Source: Desulfoluna limicola
GTDB lineage: Bacteria; Desulfobacterota; Desulfobacteria; Desulfobacterales; Desulfolunaceae
Assembly: GCF_021654575.1 (NCBI RefSeq)
Contig: NZ_AP024488.1
Span: 2,108,001-2,172,000, forward strand
Length of the DNA: 64,000 bases
Direction: 5' to 3'
In this document: piece by piece, positions 1 to 9,639 of the stretch
Layout: each line of letters opens with the position of its first letter
Position numbering within the stretch: position 1 is the first letter of the stretch
Translations under genes and position numbers: made by a program
Notes under the pieces: generated by a model
What the model was told of the DNA's origin: nothing
Seen by the model: the letters and a program-made list of their open reading frames with translations, nothing else
Databases searched by the model: none

Positions 1-242
1 TATCTCTCCCTTGGTGTGGTGCGCCTCAGGAACTGCCTTGTTCCGAAGTCGCATCGTTTTTTGGAAATCCGCGTTTAACAAGGGAATTAGCAGCATGTGT
101 GCCAAAATTACCCACCTGGCACAACACGCTCATTTACTTAGAGATACAACATCACCACCAGGAGAAGTCGAGGTTAATCAGGTAGATAGGTGTGCAAACT
201 TAAGGAACACGTGTGTAATAGTTACACAGGAAAAAGAGAATC
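1..242. other. Intergenic window edge, no gene recognised
   Basis: No open frame here has a ribosome-binding site or a recognisable protein. I see nothing else I can support before the repeat element that starts at 243. Confidence 0.5.
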
Positions 243-591
243 GCCTCCGGCGGCCCTGCCGGGGGCCAAACTTTTGAAACGTTTGACAAACAGGTTTTTA
301 AGGGCTGTTCGCCTGCTTTGCCATCCTGTTTTAACGAGTTGACCGGTTACTCAGTCTGCCTACACGGGCATGAAACGCACCATAAAGACTTGACTGACAC
401 TTCAGCCCCCTTGGACGAACCGGAAAGACAAAACCAGAGAGCTGCCGTAACGCAAAAACCACATAGGCCTCTTCTCAAGAACGATCGCAATACCCAACCC
501 TCCACGCCAATGCTTCAAAAGTGGTTGCACCACGGCAACCGCCACGCATTCGCCATAGGGTTTCAAGGTGCCCTCACCTTGCCGCCGAGGC
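243..591 (+). repeat. Composite intergenic element, B module left and C module right
   Basis: It starts with GCCTCCGGCGGC at 243-254. A B module follows: a CCGGC/GCCGG stem, then a near-palindrome around AAACTTTTGAAAC. The right end is GCCGCCGAGGC (581-591, one base short of the usual inverse), preceded by the small stem CAAGGTG/CACCTTG. The text CGCATTCGCCATAGGGTTTC before that stem recurs near 26540. About 240 bp in the middle is unrelated to other copies. The right end lies 7 nt beyond the stop of the minus-strand regulator. Confidence 0.7.
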
Positions 592-598
592 AACGCTT

Positions 599-1978
599 TT
601 AGCTTGGGGTCAACCCGTACTTTTCAATCTTGTAGATCAGAGCCTTTCGGCTCATTTTCAGTTTCTCAGCCGTTTTCACCCGGTTCCACCCGGTCTCATC
701 AAGGGCATTTTTCAGAATATCCGCCTCCACGCCTTCCATCATCTCTTTCAGGGAGCCCCCCTTGATGTCGAGGGCAGGAATCGCGGCTCCGGCATTCAAC
801 CCCTGAAGGGAGACGGGCAGGTCTTCTGACATGATGACGCCCCCCTGCCCCATGACCACGGCACGTTCCACGGCATTTTCCAGCTCACGGACGTTGCCGG
901 GCCAGGCGTAGCCGGAAAGTTGGCTGAAGGCGTCCTCGGAGACCTGCTGAACCTGTTTTCCCGTCTCTTCGTTGCAGCGGGAGATAAAATGATCCACGAG
1001 AAGAGGGATGTCCTCCCTGCGCTCCCTTAGTGGGGGGATGGAAATCTGAACCACGTTCAGCCGATAGTAAAGGTCCTCCCGAAACCGACCCTCCCGGATG
1101 GATTCGGACAGGTCTTTGTTGGAAGCCGCAATAACCCTGACATCGGCCAGAATCGGCTGCATACCACCCACGCGCTGAAACTCACGGTCCTGCAGCACGC
1201 GTAAAAGTTTTGCCTGGAGATTCGGGCTCATCTCACTGATTTCATCGAGAAATATTGTGCCACCGGCAGCCAGCTCAAACTTGCCTTTCTGACGGTTCAC
1301 CGCGCCGGTAAAAGAGCCCTTTTCATGGCCGAAAAGTTCGCTCTCCAGAAGCCCTTCGGGGATGGCGGCGCAGTTGAGGTTCACCATGGGCCCCTGGCTT
1401 CGGATGCTGTTGTAATGAATGGCCTTTGCCACCAGCTCCTTGCCGGTACCGCTCTCACCCTGAATCAAGACGGTGGTGTTGGTTGGGGCCACACGGCCAA
1501 TGCTTTTAAAGACCTCCTGCATGCCCGCCGATTTTCCGATGATGTTGTTAATGGAGTAGCGGGTCCTCACCACCTTCCTTAAGGTTTCCACCTCACGGGT
1601 CAGGCTCTGAATTTCAAGGCCACGCTTGACGGTCAGAATGATTTCAGCGTTGTTAAAAGGCTTGGAGATGTAGTTGTAAGCCCCCAGCTTCATGGCCTCC
1701 ACGGCGGTGTCCACCCCGGCAAAGGCGGTGGTCATGATCACCGGTACTTCCGGCCATTTGTCCCGCATGATCCGAAAGGCATCCATACCACTCATCACCG
1801 GCATGCGGATATCCATGAGCACCAGATCAGCCGGAGCCTCGTCCATGAAGGCCAGCGCCTCCTTTCCGTTGGCTGCCTGATAGCAGAAAAAGCCCTCCAT
1901 TTTTAAAATCTCCGTAAGGAGAATGCGGACGTGGGCCTCATCGTCCACCACAAGCACTCGCTGCATTTTTACCGCCAT
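599..1978 (-). CDS. Sigma-54-dependent response regulator (NtrC/AtoC/ZraR type)
   Basis: This 459-aa regulator has the full three-domain plan. The receiver domain (about 5-118) has phosphoacceptor D56 in LMDIRMP and the KPF lysine near 107. The AAA+ domain (about 147-380) has Walker A GESGTGKE at 174-181, GSFTGA at 221-226 (the sigma-54 contact loop, Ser for the usual Ala) and Walker B TIFLDE at 241-246. A Fis-type helix-turn-helix covers about 430-457. Such proteins activate sigma-54 promoters when phosphorylated. It starts 5 nt after the stop of the kinase upstream, which is almost certainly its partner. The target promoter is not evident nearby. ATG at 1966 is an alternative start. Confidence 0.92.
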   Translation of the reverse strand: MAVKMQRVLVVDDEAHVRILLTEILKMEGFFCYQAANGKEALAFMDEAPADLVLMDIRMPVMSGMDAFRIMRDKWPEVPVIMTTAFAGVDTAVEAMKLGAYNYISKPFNNAEIILTVKRGLEIQSLTREVETLRKVVRTRYSINNIIGKSAGMQEVFKSIGRVAPTNTTVLIQGESGTGKELVAKAIHYNSIRSQGPMVNLNCAAIPEGLLESELFGHEKGSFTGAVNRQKGKFELAAGGTIFLDEISEMSPNLQAKLLRVLQDREFQRVGGMQPILADVRVIAASNKDLSESIREGRFREDLYYRLNVVQISIPPLRERREDIPLLVDHFISRCNEETGKQVQQVSEDAFSQLSGYAWPGNVRELENAVERAVVMGQGGVIMSEDLPVSLQGLNAGAAIPALDIKGGSLKEMMEGVEADILKNALDETGWNRVKTAEKLKMSRKALIYKIEKYGLTPS

Positions 1979-1983
1979 GAAAC

Positions 1984-3459
1984 CTACTCTCCGCCACCTG
2001 TGGGCAAAACCACCCGGAACCGGGTGCCCTCCCCTTGCCTGCTGTCCACCTCCAGCACACCGTGATGGAGATCCACTATCTTCTGGACCACGGCAAGGCC
2101 TAAGCCCGTGCCATTGTCACGCGTTGTAAAGAAAGGATCAAACAGGCGGTCGATATGGCCGGGTTCAATGCCTTTCCCATCGTCTTCCACAGTCACGGCC
2201 ACACCGCCATCCACCACCATGCTCTCCACCCGGATATGGCCGCCATCTTCCACCGCCTGAATGGCATTGATCAACAGGTTCAGGAAAACCTGCTTGATCT
2301 GTTCCTGATCCACCACAACCTGGGGCAGACCGTCCCCATAGGACATCTCGATCTCCACATGGTGCTGAGTGGCGTTGAGGTTCACCAGAAGCAGGGTGTC
2401 GGCCAGGACCTGATTGATATCAACGGCAAGGGTCAGAGAATCGCAGGGCCGCGCGTAGTAAAGCAGCTCTCCCACCATCTTGTTGAGACGGTCCACCTCC
2501 TTGACGATAATGTTGGTGTAGTTCCGCCGGGAATCCCCCTCTTCCAGCCCTGTTTCAATCAGCTGCACAAAGCCTTTGATAGAGGTCATGGGATTTCGAA
2601 TCTCATGGGCTACGCCCGCGGCAATCTCCCCCAGGGCCGCGAGGCGGTCCGTGCGCTGCATCTGCTCTTCGATGCGACGCCTCGCTTCCAGGCCTTCGGC
2701 AAATTCGTTCACCGATACGGCGATCTCCCCCAGCTCGCCCCCCATGGGGGCAATCCGATGGGTCACATCATGTTCAATTCGCTTGATGCCCCGCTTTATT
2801 TCCCCGATGCGGGACGCCACAGCCTGGGCAATAAAGGCCGTGCCGGCAAAAGAGAAGGCAATCCCTACGGCTATGGCCACGTAAAAGGGATAGAGCATCT
2901 TTCGGACCTGGTCGTTGATGTTGTCCACGAGCTCATTGGACCAGATATACCCGATTACCTCTCCGCCGCGATTGATGGGGTGCATGCAGTTCATGATCTC
3001 GCCGCGAACCAGACGGGCCGTCTGAACCCGCGGCATGCCCGTTGCCATCACCTCCCGCCCTTTGTGACCCAGACTGATGGCCTGCCCCACTTTATGCCCC
3101 AAGCTGTCACTGGGCCCGTAGGTGATGATGGACTCGAGGGCCATCGAGTAGTACCCCACCCCCACCCCAGGCTCCGAGGCGGCCACCTGATCCGTAAAAA
3201 ATGAAAGGCGGCGGTTCAAAGCATCAATTTTCTCATCCCGAGTGGCACCGGCAAGCCCTTCCTGCTCCAGAATGTCATCAAACGTGCCCTCAAGGGCGAC
3301 ATCCAGAAGACGAGCCAGGGCAAACAGCTTGCTCTGTTTCTCCTGGAGCAGGGCATACTCCGCCTCACGCATCAGGACCAACCCGGTGCCGACGGAGGAG
3401 ACCGCAATGATAAGTGACATGAAAAGAAAGATAAAAATCCGAATGGGGATACGTCTCAT
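1984..3459 (-). CDS. Membrane sensor histidine kinase (AtoS/ZraS-like)
   Basis: The protein has 491 aa. TM1 is at about 8-29, a periplasmic sensor region of about 160 residues follows, and TM2 is at about 191-214. A HAMP-like linker leads to the DHp domain with HEIRNPMTS (phosphorylatable H285) and a C-terminal HATPase with N box, DDGKGIEP and GTGLGLAV. The plan matches NtrB/AtoS-class kinases that pair with sigma-54 activators, and the regulator follows 5 nt downstream. The periplasmic region looks like a single Cache/PAS-like fold, but its ligand cannot be read. No strong ribosome-binding site precedes this ATG. Confidence 0.9.
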   Translation of the reverse strand: MRRIPIRIFIFLFMSLIIAVSSVGTGLVLMREAEYALLQEKQSKLFALARLLDVALEGTFDDILEQEGLAGATRDEKIDALNRRLSFFTDQVAASEPGVGVGYYSMALESIITYGPSDSLGHKVGQAISLGHKGREVMATGMPRVQTARLVRGEIMNCMHPINRGGEVIGYIWSNELVDNINDQVRKMLYPFYVAIAVGIAFSFAGTAFIAQAVASRIGEIKRGIKRIEHDVTHRIAPMGGELGEIAVSVNEFAEGLEARRRIEEQMQRTDRLAALGEIAAGVAHEIRNPMTSIKGFVQLIETGLEEGDSRRNYTNIIVKEVDRLNKMVGELLYYARPCDSLTLAVDINQVLADTLLLVNLNATQHHVEIEMSYGDGLPQVVVDQEQIKQVFLNLLINAIQAVEDGGHIRVESMVVDGGVAVTVEDDGKGIEPGHIDRLFDPFFTTRDNGTGLGLAVVQKIVDLHHGVLEVDSRQGEGTRFRVVLPTGGGE

Positions 3460-3498
3460 AAAAACACAGCCATTGGAGTGATAAGAGAGGTTCCTGAT

Positions 3499-3608
3499 GC
3501 TTCGTTCTTGGTTCTTCGTTGAATGAATTCGCTTCGCCCATGGCCTTTTTTAAAAGCAGGAGCGAGGCGACTCCATAACCAAGCACTAAGAACCTGGAAC
3601 GAAGAACG
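3499..3608. repeat. Imperfect inverted repeat in divergent region
   Basis: CGTTCTTGGTTCTTCGTT on the left and the complement of AACCAAGCACTAAGAACCTGG on the right form two arms of about 25-30 nt around a T/A-rich centre. They resemble a long hairpin with several mismatches. It is unrelated to the GCCTCCGGCGGC family and sits between divergent genes, about 40 nt upstream of the histidine kinase. Function unknown. Confidence 0.45.
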
Positions 3609-3897
3609 CATACCTAATATACCTGCAACTTGGAAGACGATGCCTCTGAGCCTGAAAAACTCATGGGCCCAGGTTGCCAGGCTCATTTTGCCTCATTAAA
3701 CCCAAGCCCTGCGACGTTGTAAATACTTTTCCAGGCATCACTCTTTCCAGGCTAGCTGCCCCATGGGCGTCAGCACGCATGTCTATTAGAGCGGATCCCT
3801 CCCGAAACACCCTGCCAGAATCAACCCACGGAAATAACACGGCATCAGGAAAGCGGCCACCACCCCCATAAAATATCAAAAAGGCCCGGCTGTTATG

Positions 3898-3926
3898 TTG
3901 ACACCCCTTGCCAGACCCGTTAACAT
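3898..3926 (+). promoter_or_regulatory. Sigma-70-type promoter for the ferredoxin-mnmA pair
   Basis: A perfect TTGACA (3898-3903), a 17-nt spacer and TAACAT (3921-3926). It lies about 170 nt before the chosen GTG start at 4096. This supports that late start: the longer open frame from 3895 would begin inside the promoter. Confidence 0.6.
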
Positions 3927-4095
3927 AGAGCCCTTTCTAAAAGGGGTGTTGGCCACCCTCTTTCCCGGAGTACCACGGGTCCTCAGCGACCGCGACATGC
4001 CTCCCACACCACGAGTGGCCCACACCGTTCAGCCGGACCGAACCGTCACTGTTCACCGGCGGTTTATTATTGGAACAGCCTCGGAGGCTTACAGC

Positions 4096-4521
4096 GTGCA
4101 ATCAAAAATACTTATCCTGAGATTTCCCAAGGAGTCCAGCCCTGAGCCGGTGGTCTGCTACCTTGCCAGAGACTATGAACTGACCTTTGCCATATTGCAT
4201 GCCAATATCTTTCCCCGCCGGGAAGGGATGATGGTTCTGGAACTGAAGGGCACCCGTGAAAACTTCAAAAACGGCCTCGAGTATCTCAAGAGCAAAGGAA
4301 TCAAGGTCAGCCGTTCCGACCAGGAGGTCACCCGGGAAGAAGATCGATGCACCCATTGCGGTGCCTGCACCTCCGTCTGCCCCACAAACGCTCTTTCCAT
4401 CAAACGCCCCTCCATGGAGGTGATCTTTGACCTGGAAAAATGCAGTGCCTGTGAACTCTGCGTTCCCACCTGCCCCTCCCGTGCCATGAAGGCCAACCCC
4501 AAGGATAAGAATTTTTTCTGA
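4096..4521 (+). CDS. NIL-domain 2[4Fe-4S] ferredoxin
   Basis: I chose the GTG at 4096 because GGAGG lies 8 nt before it and because it gives a 141-aa protein, the usual size of the family. Residues 1-75 form a NIL domain, the small ligand-binding fold also found in MetN-type ABC proteins. The C-terminal part has two classical clusters, CTHCGACTSVCP and CSACELCVPTCP. NIL-ferredoxins are predicted cytosolic electron or sulfur-transfer partners; some sit near methionine or thiolation genes. Its stop overlaps the mnmA start by one base (TGATG), so the two are translationally coupled. This suggests a role in tRNA thiolation or Fe-S supply, which is inference. Confidence 0.88.
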   Translation: MQSKILILRFPKESSPEPVVCYLARDYELTFAILHANIFPRREGMMVLELKGTRENFKNGLEYLKSKGIKVSRSDQEVTREEDRCTHCGACTSVCPTNALSIKRPSMEVIFDLEKCSACELCVPTCPSRAMKANPKDKNFF

Positions 4522-5624
4522 TGAGCAGTCACACAACGGCCGTCGCTGTCAGCGGCGGCATCGACTCCCTCTATGCTGCCTGGCTTCTCAAGCAGGCGGG
4601 CCACGAGATCGTCGGCATTCACTTTATCACCGGCTACGAAAAAAACGCGTGTCAGAACCTGGATGCCTCCCCTTCGCCATGGCTGACGATTCACTCGGAG
4701 AACGGCAGGACAGCCATTCCCGTCATGAACCATGTGGCAGAACAGCTTCAAATGCCCATCCACATCATCGATATCCGGGATCGGTTTGAAACCGGGGTGG
4801 TGGCGCCATTTGTGGAAGCCTACCGTTCCGGCAACACCCCCAACCCCTGCCTCCTCTGCAATCCGGCGGTGAAGTTCGGGTTTCTCCTGGACGTTGCCGC
4901 AAGCATCGGGGCCGACAGACTCGCCACGGGCCACTACGTGAAAACACGGCTGGATGACACAGGCAGTGTCCACCTTCTCAAGGGCGAGGACCCCCTGAAG
5001 GACCAGTCCTACTTCCTCTCCATGGTCCCCCGGGAACACCTCGGCAAAGCGTTGTTCCCCTTAGGAGGCATGATCAAGGAAGAGATCAAGAAAAAAGCCC
5101 TTGAAGCGGGACTCTCCTCGTTTACAAAATCCGAGAGCCAGGACATCTGCTTTATTCAGGATGGCGACTACAAGGCCTTTCTTTTGGAACGCCCGGGCTT
5201 TTCCATGAAACCGGGCCCCATCGTCACCAAAGAGGGCACCGAAGTGGGTCGACACCTGGGACTCCACGGATTTACCGTGGGTCAAAGGCGGGGCATCAAC
5301 TGCCCGGGCCCCTACCCCTACTATGTGCTGGCCCTGGAACCCGAGGCCAACCGCCTGGTGGTGGGAAAAAAGGAAGACCTCCTGTCAGAGGCCTGCACGG
5401 TCACCCGGCTCAACTGGATCCAGCCCCCTGCAAAAACCACCATTGAGGCCACCTGCAAAATTCGATACAGCCACAAAGGTTGCCCCTGCCGCATTGAAAT
5501 GGATCCGGCACAAAACAGTGCCACAGTCACCTTTGAATCGCCCCAGTCCGCGGTCACCCCGGGCCAGGGCGCCGTCTTCTACGCAGACGACGAAGTTCTC
5601 GGCGGAGGCTGGATAAAACGGTAA
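4521..5624 (+). CDS. mnmA: tRNA-specific 2-thiouridylase MnmA
   Basis: This cytosolic enzyme thiolates U34 of tRNA-Lys/Glu/Gln at position 2. The protein has 367 aa, the normal length. The PP-loop SGGIDS is at 11-16. PNPCLLCN carries C110 and C113, and SQDICF carries C209. The E. coli type has Asp where C110 stands (DxxC plus a distant Cys), so this copy has a CxxC plus C set that could supply three ligands to an Fe-S cluster. It is coupled by a one-base overlap to the NIL-ferredoxin. The C-terminal beta-barrel (about 290-367) is present. A palindromic element begins 15 nt after the stop. The family assignment is firm; Fe-S dependence is inferred. Confidence 0.93.
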   Translation: MSSHTTAVAVSGGIDSLYAAWLLKQAGHEIVGIHFITGYEKNACQNLDASPSPWLTIHSENGRTAIPVMNHVAEQLQMPIHIIDIRDRFETGVVAPFVEAYRSGNTPNPCLLCNPAVKFGFLLDVAASIGADRLATGHYVKTRLDDTGSVHLLKGEDPLKDQSYFLSMVPREHLGKALFPLGGMIKEEIKKKALEAGLSSFTKSESQDICFIQDGDYKAFLLERPGFSMKPGPIVTKEGTEVGRHLGLHGFTVGQRRGINCPGPYPYYVLALEPEANRLVVGKKEDLLSEACTVTRLNWIQPPAKTTIEATCKIRYSHKGCPCRIEMDPAQNSATVTFESPQSAVTPGQGAVFYADDEVLGGGWIKR

Positions 5625-5639
5625 AGTGAAAAAAACCAT

Positions 5640-5722
5640 GCCTCCGGCGGCAAGGTGTGCCACCTTGAAAGCTGGTTGCCCTTGCGTTTTGCCCCGAGGA
5701 ACGAGGGGCAAAACGCAAGGGC
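5640..5722 (+). repeat. A-type element with perfect 18-bp hairpin
   Basis: It opens with GCCTCCGGCGGC (5640-5651) and the small stem AAGGTG/CACCTT. Then the arms 5678-5695 and 5705-5722 pair perfectly over 18 bp around the loop GAGGAACGA. This is the cleanest hairpin of the family. It begins 15 nt after the mnmA stop. Confidence 0.85.
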
Positions 5723-5819
5723 ATTCACTGAAGGCTATGGCTTTTTTAAAGCATAAAATTTCATGGGTTCTTCAGACGTCTTGAGACGCAGTGCACATGG
5801 TCTGCTGAATTCTTCAGCG

Positions 5820-5900
5820 AATGCTCTCGCCCCGAGGAACGAGGGCCGAGAGCATTCGAACCTGGGGTCCAGGGGATCATCCCCTGGCCGCCGGCCAGGC
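5820..5900. repeat. D-type element: hairpin plus CCAGGGG palindrome
   Basis: The arms AATGCTCTCG (5820-5829) and CGAGAGCATT (5847-5856) enclose CCGAGGAACGAGGG. They are followed by the 19-nt palindrome CCAGGGGATCATCCCCTGG (5869-5887) and CCGCCGG. The D palindrome replaces the AAGGTG stem of the A type; the same arrangement recurs at 14726-14805. It lies 75 nt upstream of mtaB. Confidence 0.8.
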
Positions 5901-5975
5901 TAAACTGAATAGCTACAAACTCGCAACACCATCAATCATCACCCACCTGCTGGGTGTGAATCATAGGTCGATATT

Positions 5976-7295
5976 ATGCCACACTATTTCATCACCACCC
6001 TGGGCTGCAAAGTAAACCGGTTTGAATCCGACGCCGTGGGCATGGCCCTGACATCACAGGGCTGGACAGAAGCGAAAAAACCGTCCGAGGCGGACGTCTG
6101 CGTCATCAACACCTGCACCGTCACCGGAAAAGCCTCGGTGGAGTCGAGAAACATCATCCGCCAGACGGTTCGAAAAAGCCCCTCCACCCGCGTGGTGGTC
6201 ACAGGGTGCTACGCCCAGACCGAAGCCGAAGAGATCGAAAAGATCGACGGCGTGGATGCAGTCATCAGCCACACGGAAAAACACCGCCTCCCGGAGCTGA
6301 TCATCGCCCTTTACGAAAAAGGCGATGCCCACTTCTCCGAAGACCGCAATGCAAGCTGTCGTGAGACGATATTTAAGGGTATTGACGTGGAGGTTCCCGG
6401 AACCCGCACCCGCCCCTTGCTGAAAATCCAGGACGGCTGCAACGCCTTCTGCTCCTACTGCATCGTCCCCCACACCCGTGGGCGTTCAAGGAGCATGGAA
6501 ACCCCGGAGGTCATGAACCGTCTTGCCGGACTCGGGGCCAAAGGCTATCAGGAAGTGGTGCTCACCGGCATCCACATCGGCTGCTACGGCCTTGACCTCA
6601 CTCCGGCCACCTCCTTTTACGAGCTTCTCAAGCAGATGAAAGAAGAGAGGCCGGTCACACGTGTTCGCCTTGGCTCCATGGAGCCCATGGAGATCACGGA
6701 CGCGATCATCGACCTTGTCACCACCTCTCCCTTTTTCTGTGACCACGTCCATATTCCGCTCCAAAGCGGGGACGACACCGTCCTCTCCCGCATGAAGCGA
6801 CCCTATACGGCAAAACGCTTCGAGGGGCTGGTCACCCGGATCCACGAGCTCTCCCCGACAGCTGCCATCGGCGCAGACGTCATCATCGGGTTTCCCGGTG
6901 AGACCGAGGAGCAGTTTGAAAACACCTGCACGCTCCTTTCATCGCTGCCCCTTTCCTATCTCCATGTCTTTCCCTTCTCCCCGCGAGAGAGGACCCCTGC
7001 GGCCACCTTTGACGGACGCATCGACGGCGAGGTCATGAAGGAGCGTACCGCACGTGTCCGGGCCATCGGCGACGCCGCAAAAAAACGATTCATGGAAGCC
7101 GCCGTGGGCAGCCGGGCCGAGGTGCTGGTGGAAAAGGAGAGGGACCGCAAAACCGGCCTCCTCAAAGGCCTCACCTCCAACTACATCCCCGTGCAATTCG
7201 AAGGGGGTGACGAGTTGATGAATCGACTGGTACCCGTGACCCTGGAAGCCATCAGCGATGCGGGCCACCTCACAGGGAGACGAGAGGAGCTCTGA
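5976..7295 (+). CDS. mtaB: tRNA t6A37 methylthiotransferase MtaB
   Basis: This 439-aa radical-SAM methylthiotransferase of the MiaB/MtaB family converts t6A37 to ms2t6A in ANN-decoding tRNAs. The N-terminal cluster cysteines are C11 (TLGCKVN), C47 (INTCTV) and C78 (VTGCYAQ). The radical-SAM triad is C155, C159 and C162 (CNAFCSYC). A C-terminal TRAM-like region covers about 370-435. The TLGCKVN opening and the length favour MtaB over MiaB or RimO. Its stop overlaps the start of the next gene, a sensor kinase, by one base. That coupling is odd and may be only a compact gene junction. Confidence 0.9.
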   Translation: MPHYFITTLGCKVNRFESDAVGMALTSQGWTEAKKPSEADVCVINTCTVTGKASVESRNIIRQTVRKSPSTRVVVTGCYAQTEAEEIEKIDGVDAVISHTEKHRLPELIIALYEKGDAHFSEDRNASCRETIFKGIDVEVPGTRTRPLLKIQDGCNAFCSYCIVPHTRGRSRSMETPEVMNRLAGLGAKGYQEVVLTGIHIGCYGLDLTPATSFYELLKQMKEERPVTRVRLGSMEPMEITDAIIDLVTTSPFFCDHVHIPLQSGDDTVLSRMKRPYTAKRFEGLVTRIHELSPTAAIGADVIIGFPGETEEQFENTCTLLSSLPLSYLHVFPFSPRERTPAATFDGRIDGEVMKERTARVRAIGDAAKKRFMEAAVGSRAEVLVEKERDRKTGLLKGLTSNYIPVQFEGGDELMNRLVPVTLEAISDAGHLTGRREEL

Positions 7296-8962
7296 TGATT
7301 CGGCGCGGTCTCTTTCTATTCGTTTGCTTTGCCTTGCTCTTCGCTTCCGGAGCGGTACAGGCAGAACCTCCGAAAAAAATCGTCTTCGGGGGGGATGCGC
7401 AGTATCCCCCTTACGAGTTTCTGGACGAAAACGGTAAACCCGCCGGGTTTACTGTGGAGATCACCCGCGCCCTGGCCGACATCATGGGCCTTGAGATCGA
7501 ATTCCGCCTCGGCCCCTGGGAAGAGATCATGGAGGCCTTCAAAAGAGGCGAGGTGGATGTCATGCAGGGCATCTCCTATTCCGACGAACGCGCCAAACAC
7601 TTCGAATTCTCCCAGGCCTACACCCTGATCCACCACTCCATCTTTACCCGCAAGGAGACCCTGGACGCCACCACCCTCGCCCATCTCTCCGGTAAAGAGG
7701 TCCTCGTGCAGAACAACGGCATCATGCACGAGACCCTCAGACAGAGCGACCTTCCCATCAAACCGGTGCCCACTCCGTACCAGACGGACGCCCTGCGGCT
7801 CGTGGCTTCCGGTGCCAACGATTATGCCATCGTGGCCAACCTGCCCGGGCTTTATTACATTCGGGAGCACCAGCTCACAAACATACGAAAGCGCGGCAAC
7901 CCCGTGGCTGTGCAGCTTTACTGCTACGCGACCTTAAAGGGCAACACCGAGCTCATGGCGCAGATCAGCGAAGGCCTGGCCATTTTAAAAAAAACGGGGC
8001 GCCTACGGGAAATCCACAACCGCTGGCTAGGGGTCCTCGACCCCGGCATCCCTCCCCGAAAGATGATCATTGCCGCCAGCTTCCTGTTTACCCTCATGGT
8101 CCTTGTGGTCATCGGCAACGTCATCTGGTCCCGCACCCTCAAGCGCGAGGTGGCCCTTCGCACCAAAGAGCTGGAAACCCGCCAGAAACAGCTGCTGCAG
8201 GCCGACAAAATGGCATCCCTGGGCTTTCTCGTCTCCGGCATCGCCCATGAGCTCAACAACCCCAACGGCCTGCTCCTGTTGAATATCCCTCTGCTTGTGG
8301 CCGCCTTCAAGGAGATGCACCCCGTTCTTGAAAAGCACTTCGAGGACCACGGCGACTTCAAGGTCGCCGGCCTCCCCTACTCCCGCATGCGTGGTGAAAT
8401 CCCGCTCATCCTGGAGGAGACCAACGACGCCGCCCGTCATATCAAAACCATCGTGGAGGATCTTCGGGATTTCTCCAGGCAAAGCGTCGATGAAATGGAA
8501 GAGACGGATATCAACGCCATAGCAACCAATGCCGCGCGGCTCGTCCGTACATCCATGGAAAAAGCCACACACAACTTTCATGTGAAACTTGAAGAAGGGC
8601 TGCCCCCCGTGCTTGCCAACGCACAACGCATTGAACAGGTGGTCATCAACCTGCTGCTCAACGCCTGCCAGGCCCTGGAAGATGCCAATGGAGCCATCCA
8701 CCTGATAACAGGCTACCAGCCCCAAAGCCGAATTGTCTTTCTTAAGGTGGTGGACGAGGGCGTCGGCATCGAAGAAGAGCACCTGCCCCACCTCACGGAC
8801 CCGTTTTTCACCACCAAACGATCGGTGGGCGGAACAGGACTCGGCCTGTCTGTCTCAGCAGGCATCGTCCGAAACCACAAAGGCAACCTCACCTTCGACT
8901 CCAGACCGGGACAAGGCACCACAGCCACACTCCAGCTTCCTGCCCTGAGCAGAAAAGCCTAA
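7295..8962 (+). CDS. Sensor histidine kinase with periplasmic solute-binding domain
   Basis: The protein has 555 aa. A signal peptide (1-23) is followed by a family-3 solute-binding domain (about 27-247; YPPYEF, ISYSDERAKHFEF). A transmembrane helix lies at about 257-278, then a short coiled coil, DHp with GIAHELNNP (H318), and HATPase with GEGVGIEEEH-like and GGTGLGLSVS boxes. Kinases of this plan sense amino acids or organic acids directly in the periplasm. The next gene on the strand is a sigma-54 activator, and after it comes a dicarboxylate/amino-acid symporter with a sigma-54 promoter. A DctB/DctD-like circuit is the natural reading. The ligand is not readable from sequence. Confidence 0.9.
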   Translation: MIRRGLFLFVCFALLFASGAVQAEPPKKIVFGGDAQYPPYEFLDENGKPAGFTVEITRALADIMGLEIEFRLGPWEEIMEAFKRGEVDVMQGISYSDERAKHFEFSQAYTLIHHSIFTRKETLDATTLAHLSGKEVLVQNNGIMHETLRQSDLPIKPVPTPYQTDALRLVASGANDYAIVANLPGLYYIREHQLTNIRKRGNPVAVQLYCYATLKGNTELMAQISEGLAILKKTGRLREIHNRWLGVLDPGIPPRKMIIAASFLFTLMVLVVIGNVIWSRTLKREVALRTKELETRQKQLLQADKMASLGFLVSGIAHELNNPNGLLLLNIPLLVAAFKEMHPVLEKHFEDHGDFKVAGLPYSRMRGEIPLILEETNDAARHIKTIVEDLRDFSRQSVDEMEETDINAIATNAARLVRTSMEKATHNFHVKLEEGLPPVLANAQRIEQVVINLLLNACQALEDANGAIHLITGYQPQSRIVFLKVVDEGVGIEEEHLPHLTDPFFTTKRSVGGTGLGLSVSAGIVRNHKGNLTFDSRPGQGTTATLQLPALSRKA

Positions 8963-8967
8963 TGCGT

Positions 8968-9056
8968 GCCTCCGGCGGCGAGGTGAGCCACCTCGAAAGC
9001 TGATTGCCATTGCGCTTCCCCCCTCGTTCCTCGGGGCAAAACGAAATGGCGTTCGC
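8968..9056 (+). repeat. A-type element
   Basis: GCCTCCGGCGGC at 8968-8979, 5 nt after the kinase stop, then the GAGGTG/CACCTC stem and a degenerate hairpin around CCTCGTTCCTCGG. The loop is in the opposite orientation to the copy at 5640. Confidence 0.75.
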
Positions 9057-9566
9057 CACGGGAGGCGCACACCGTCATAAGGTGGTGACTGATAACAGGG
9101 TGTCGTATGTCCTGATGTGCGAGATTTAAGCCGAGTGACCCGGCGGCAAAGGCCTCGAAGTCAGGTAGATACACCTCAAAAAAGGGCTCACAAAAGCCCC
9201 CAACCGACGCACCGGGGCGAGATCACACTTGCTGATGGATGACTTTCGTGGGGCTTACCCGCAGAGGCTTTTTTGTACCGTCTTCCCCGGCTGTTGAATA
9301 AGCATGGGCCATTGTGTTGCTTTGCCATCAGATAGCAGGCCGCTCTTCGTACAGCCAAGTGACCGGGGGGCCATGTTTGAAGTATGTTGTCGTTTTATTA
9401 ACCCGGCGGTTGAATGCATAATCGTCTATGGGTACCATCGCCTCAATGCATATGACATCTCCATCACCTGGCGATTCAGATATATTTGGTTGTCGGGTTA
9501 ACACTAAAATTTTAAGGCGGATTGCCCCAGCAAAAAAACGACACCCCCTGAATCAACAAGCAAAGA
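9057..9566. other. Gap with no recognised gene
   Basis: About 510 bp between two repeat elements. Short open frames occur, but none has a ribosome-binding site or a family signature. GGGGCTTACCCGC and similar short palindromes look like decayed repeat modules. Confidence 0.4.
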
Positions 9567-9617
9567 TCTGTTTATCAAACTTTTCAAAAGTTTGGCCCCG
9601 GCAGGGCCGCCGGAGGC
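9567..9617 (-). repeat. B-type element, inverted
   Basis: An AAACTTTTCAAAAGTTT palindrome, then CCGGCAGGGCCGCCGG, ending in GCCGCCGGAGGC (9606-9617), 22 nt before the regulator start. The regulator keeps its own AAGGAG site outside the element. Confidence 0.8.
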
Positions 9618-9639
9618 ATCTTAATATAAGGAGCACCCC

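Noticed and set aside
2155..3204. A 349-codon open frame antisense to the AtoS-like kinase
   Set aside because: It lies wholly opposite a gene with clear kinase motifs and has His-rich, low-complexity composition typical of antisense frames in high-GC DNA. Similar long frames opposite gltP, the chemoreceptor, sbcB and leuS were rejected for the same reason.
3895..4095. N-terminal extension of the NIL-ferredoxin to 208 aa
   Set aside because: It would start inside a good sigma-70 promoter and lacks family-like sequence, while GTG 4096 has a strong Shine-Dalgarno.
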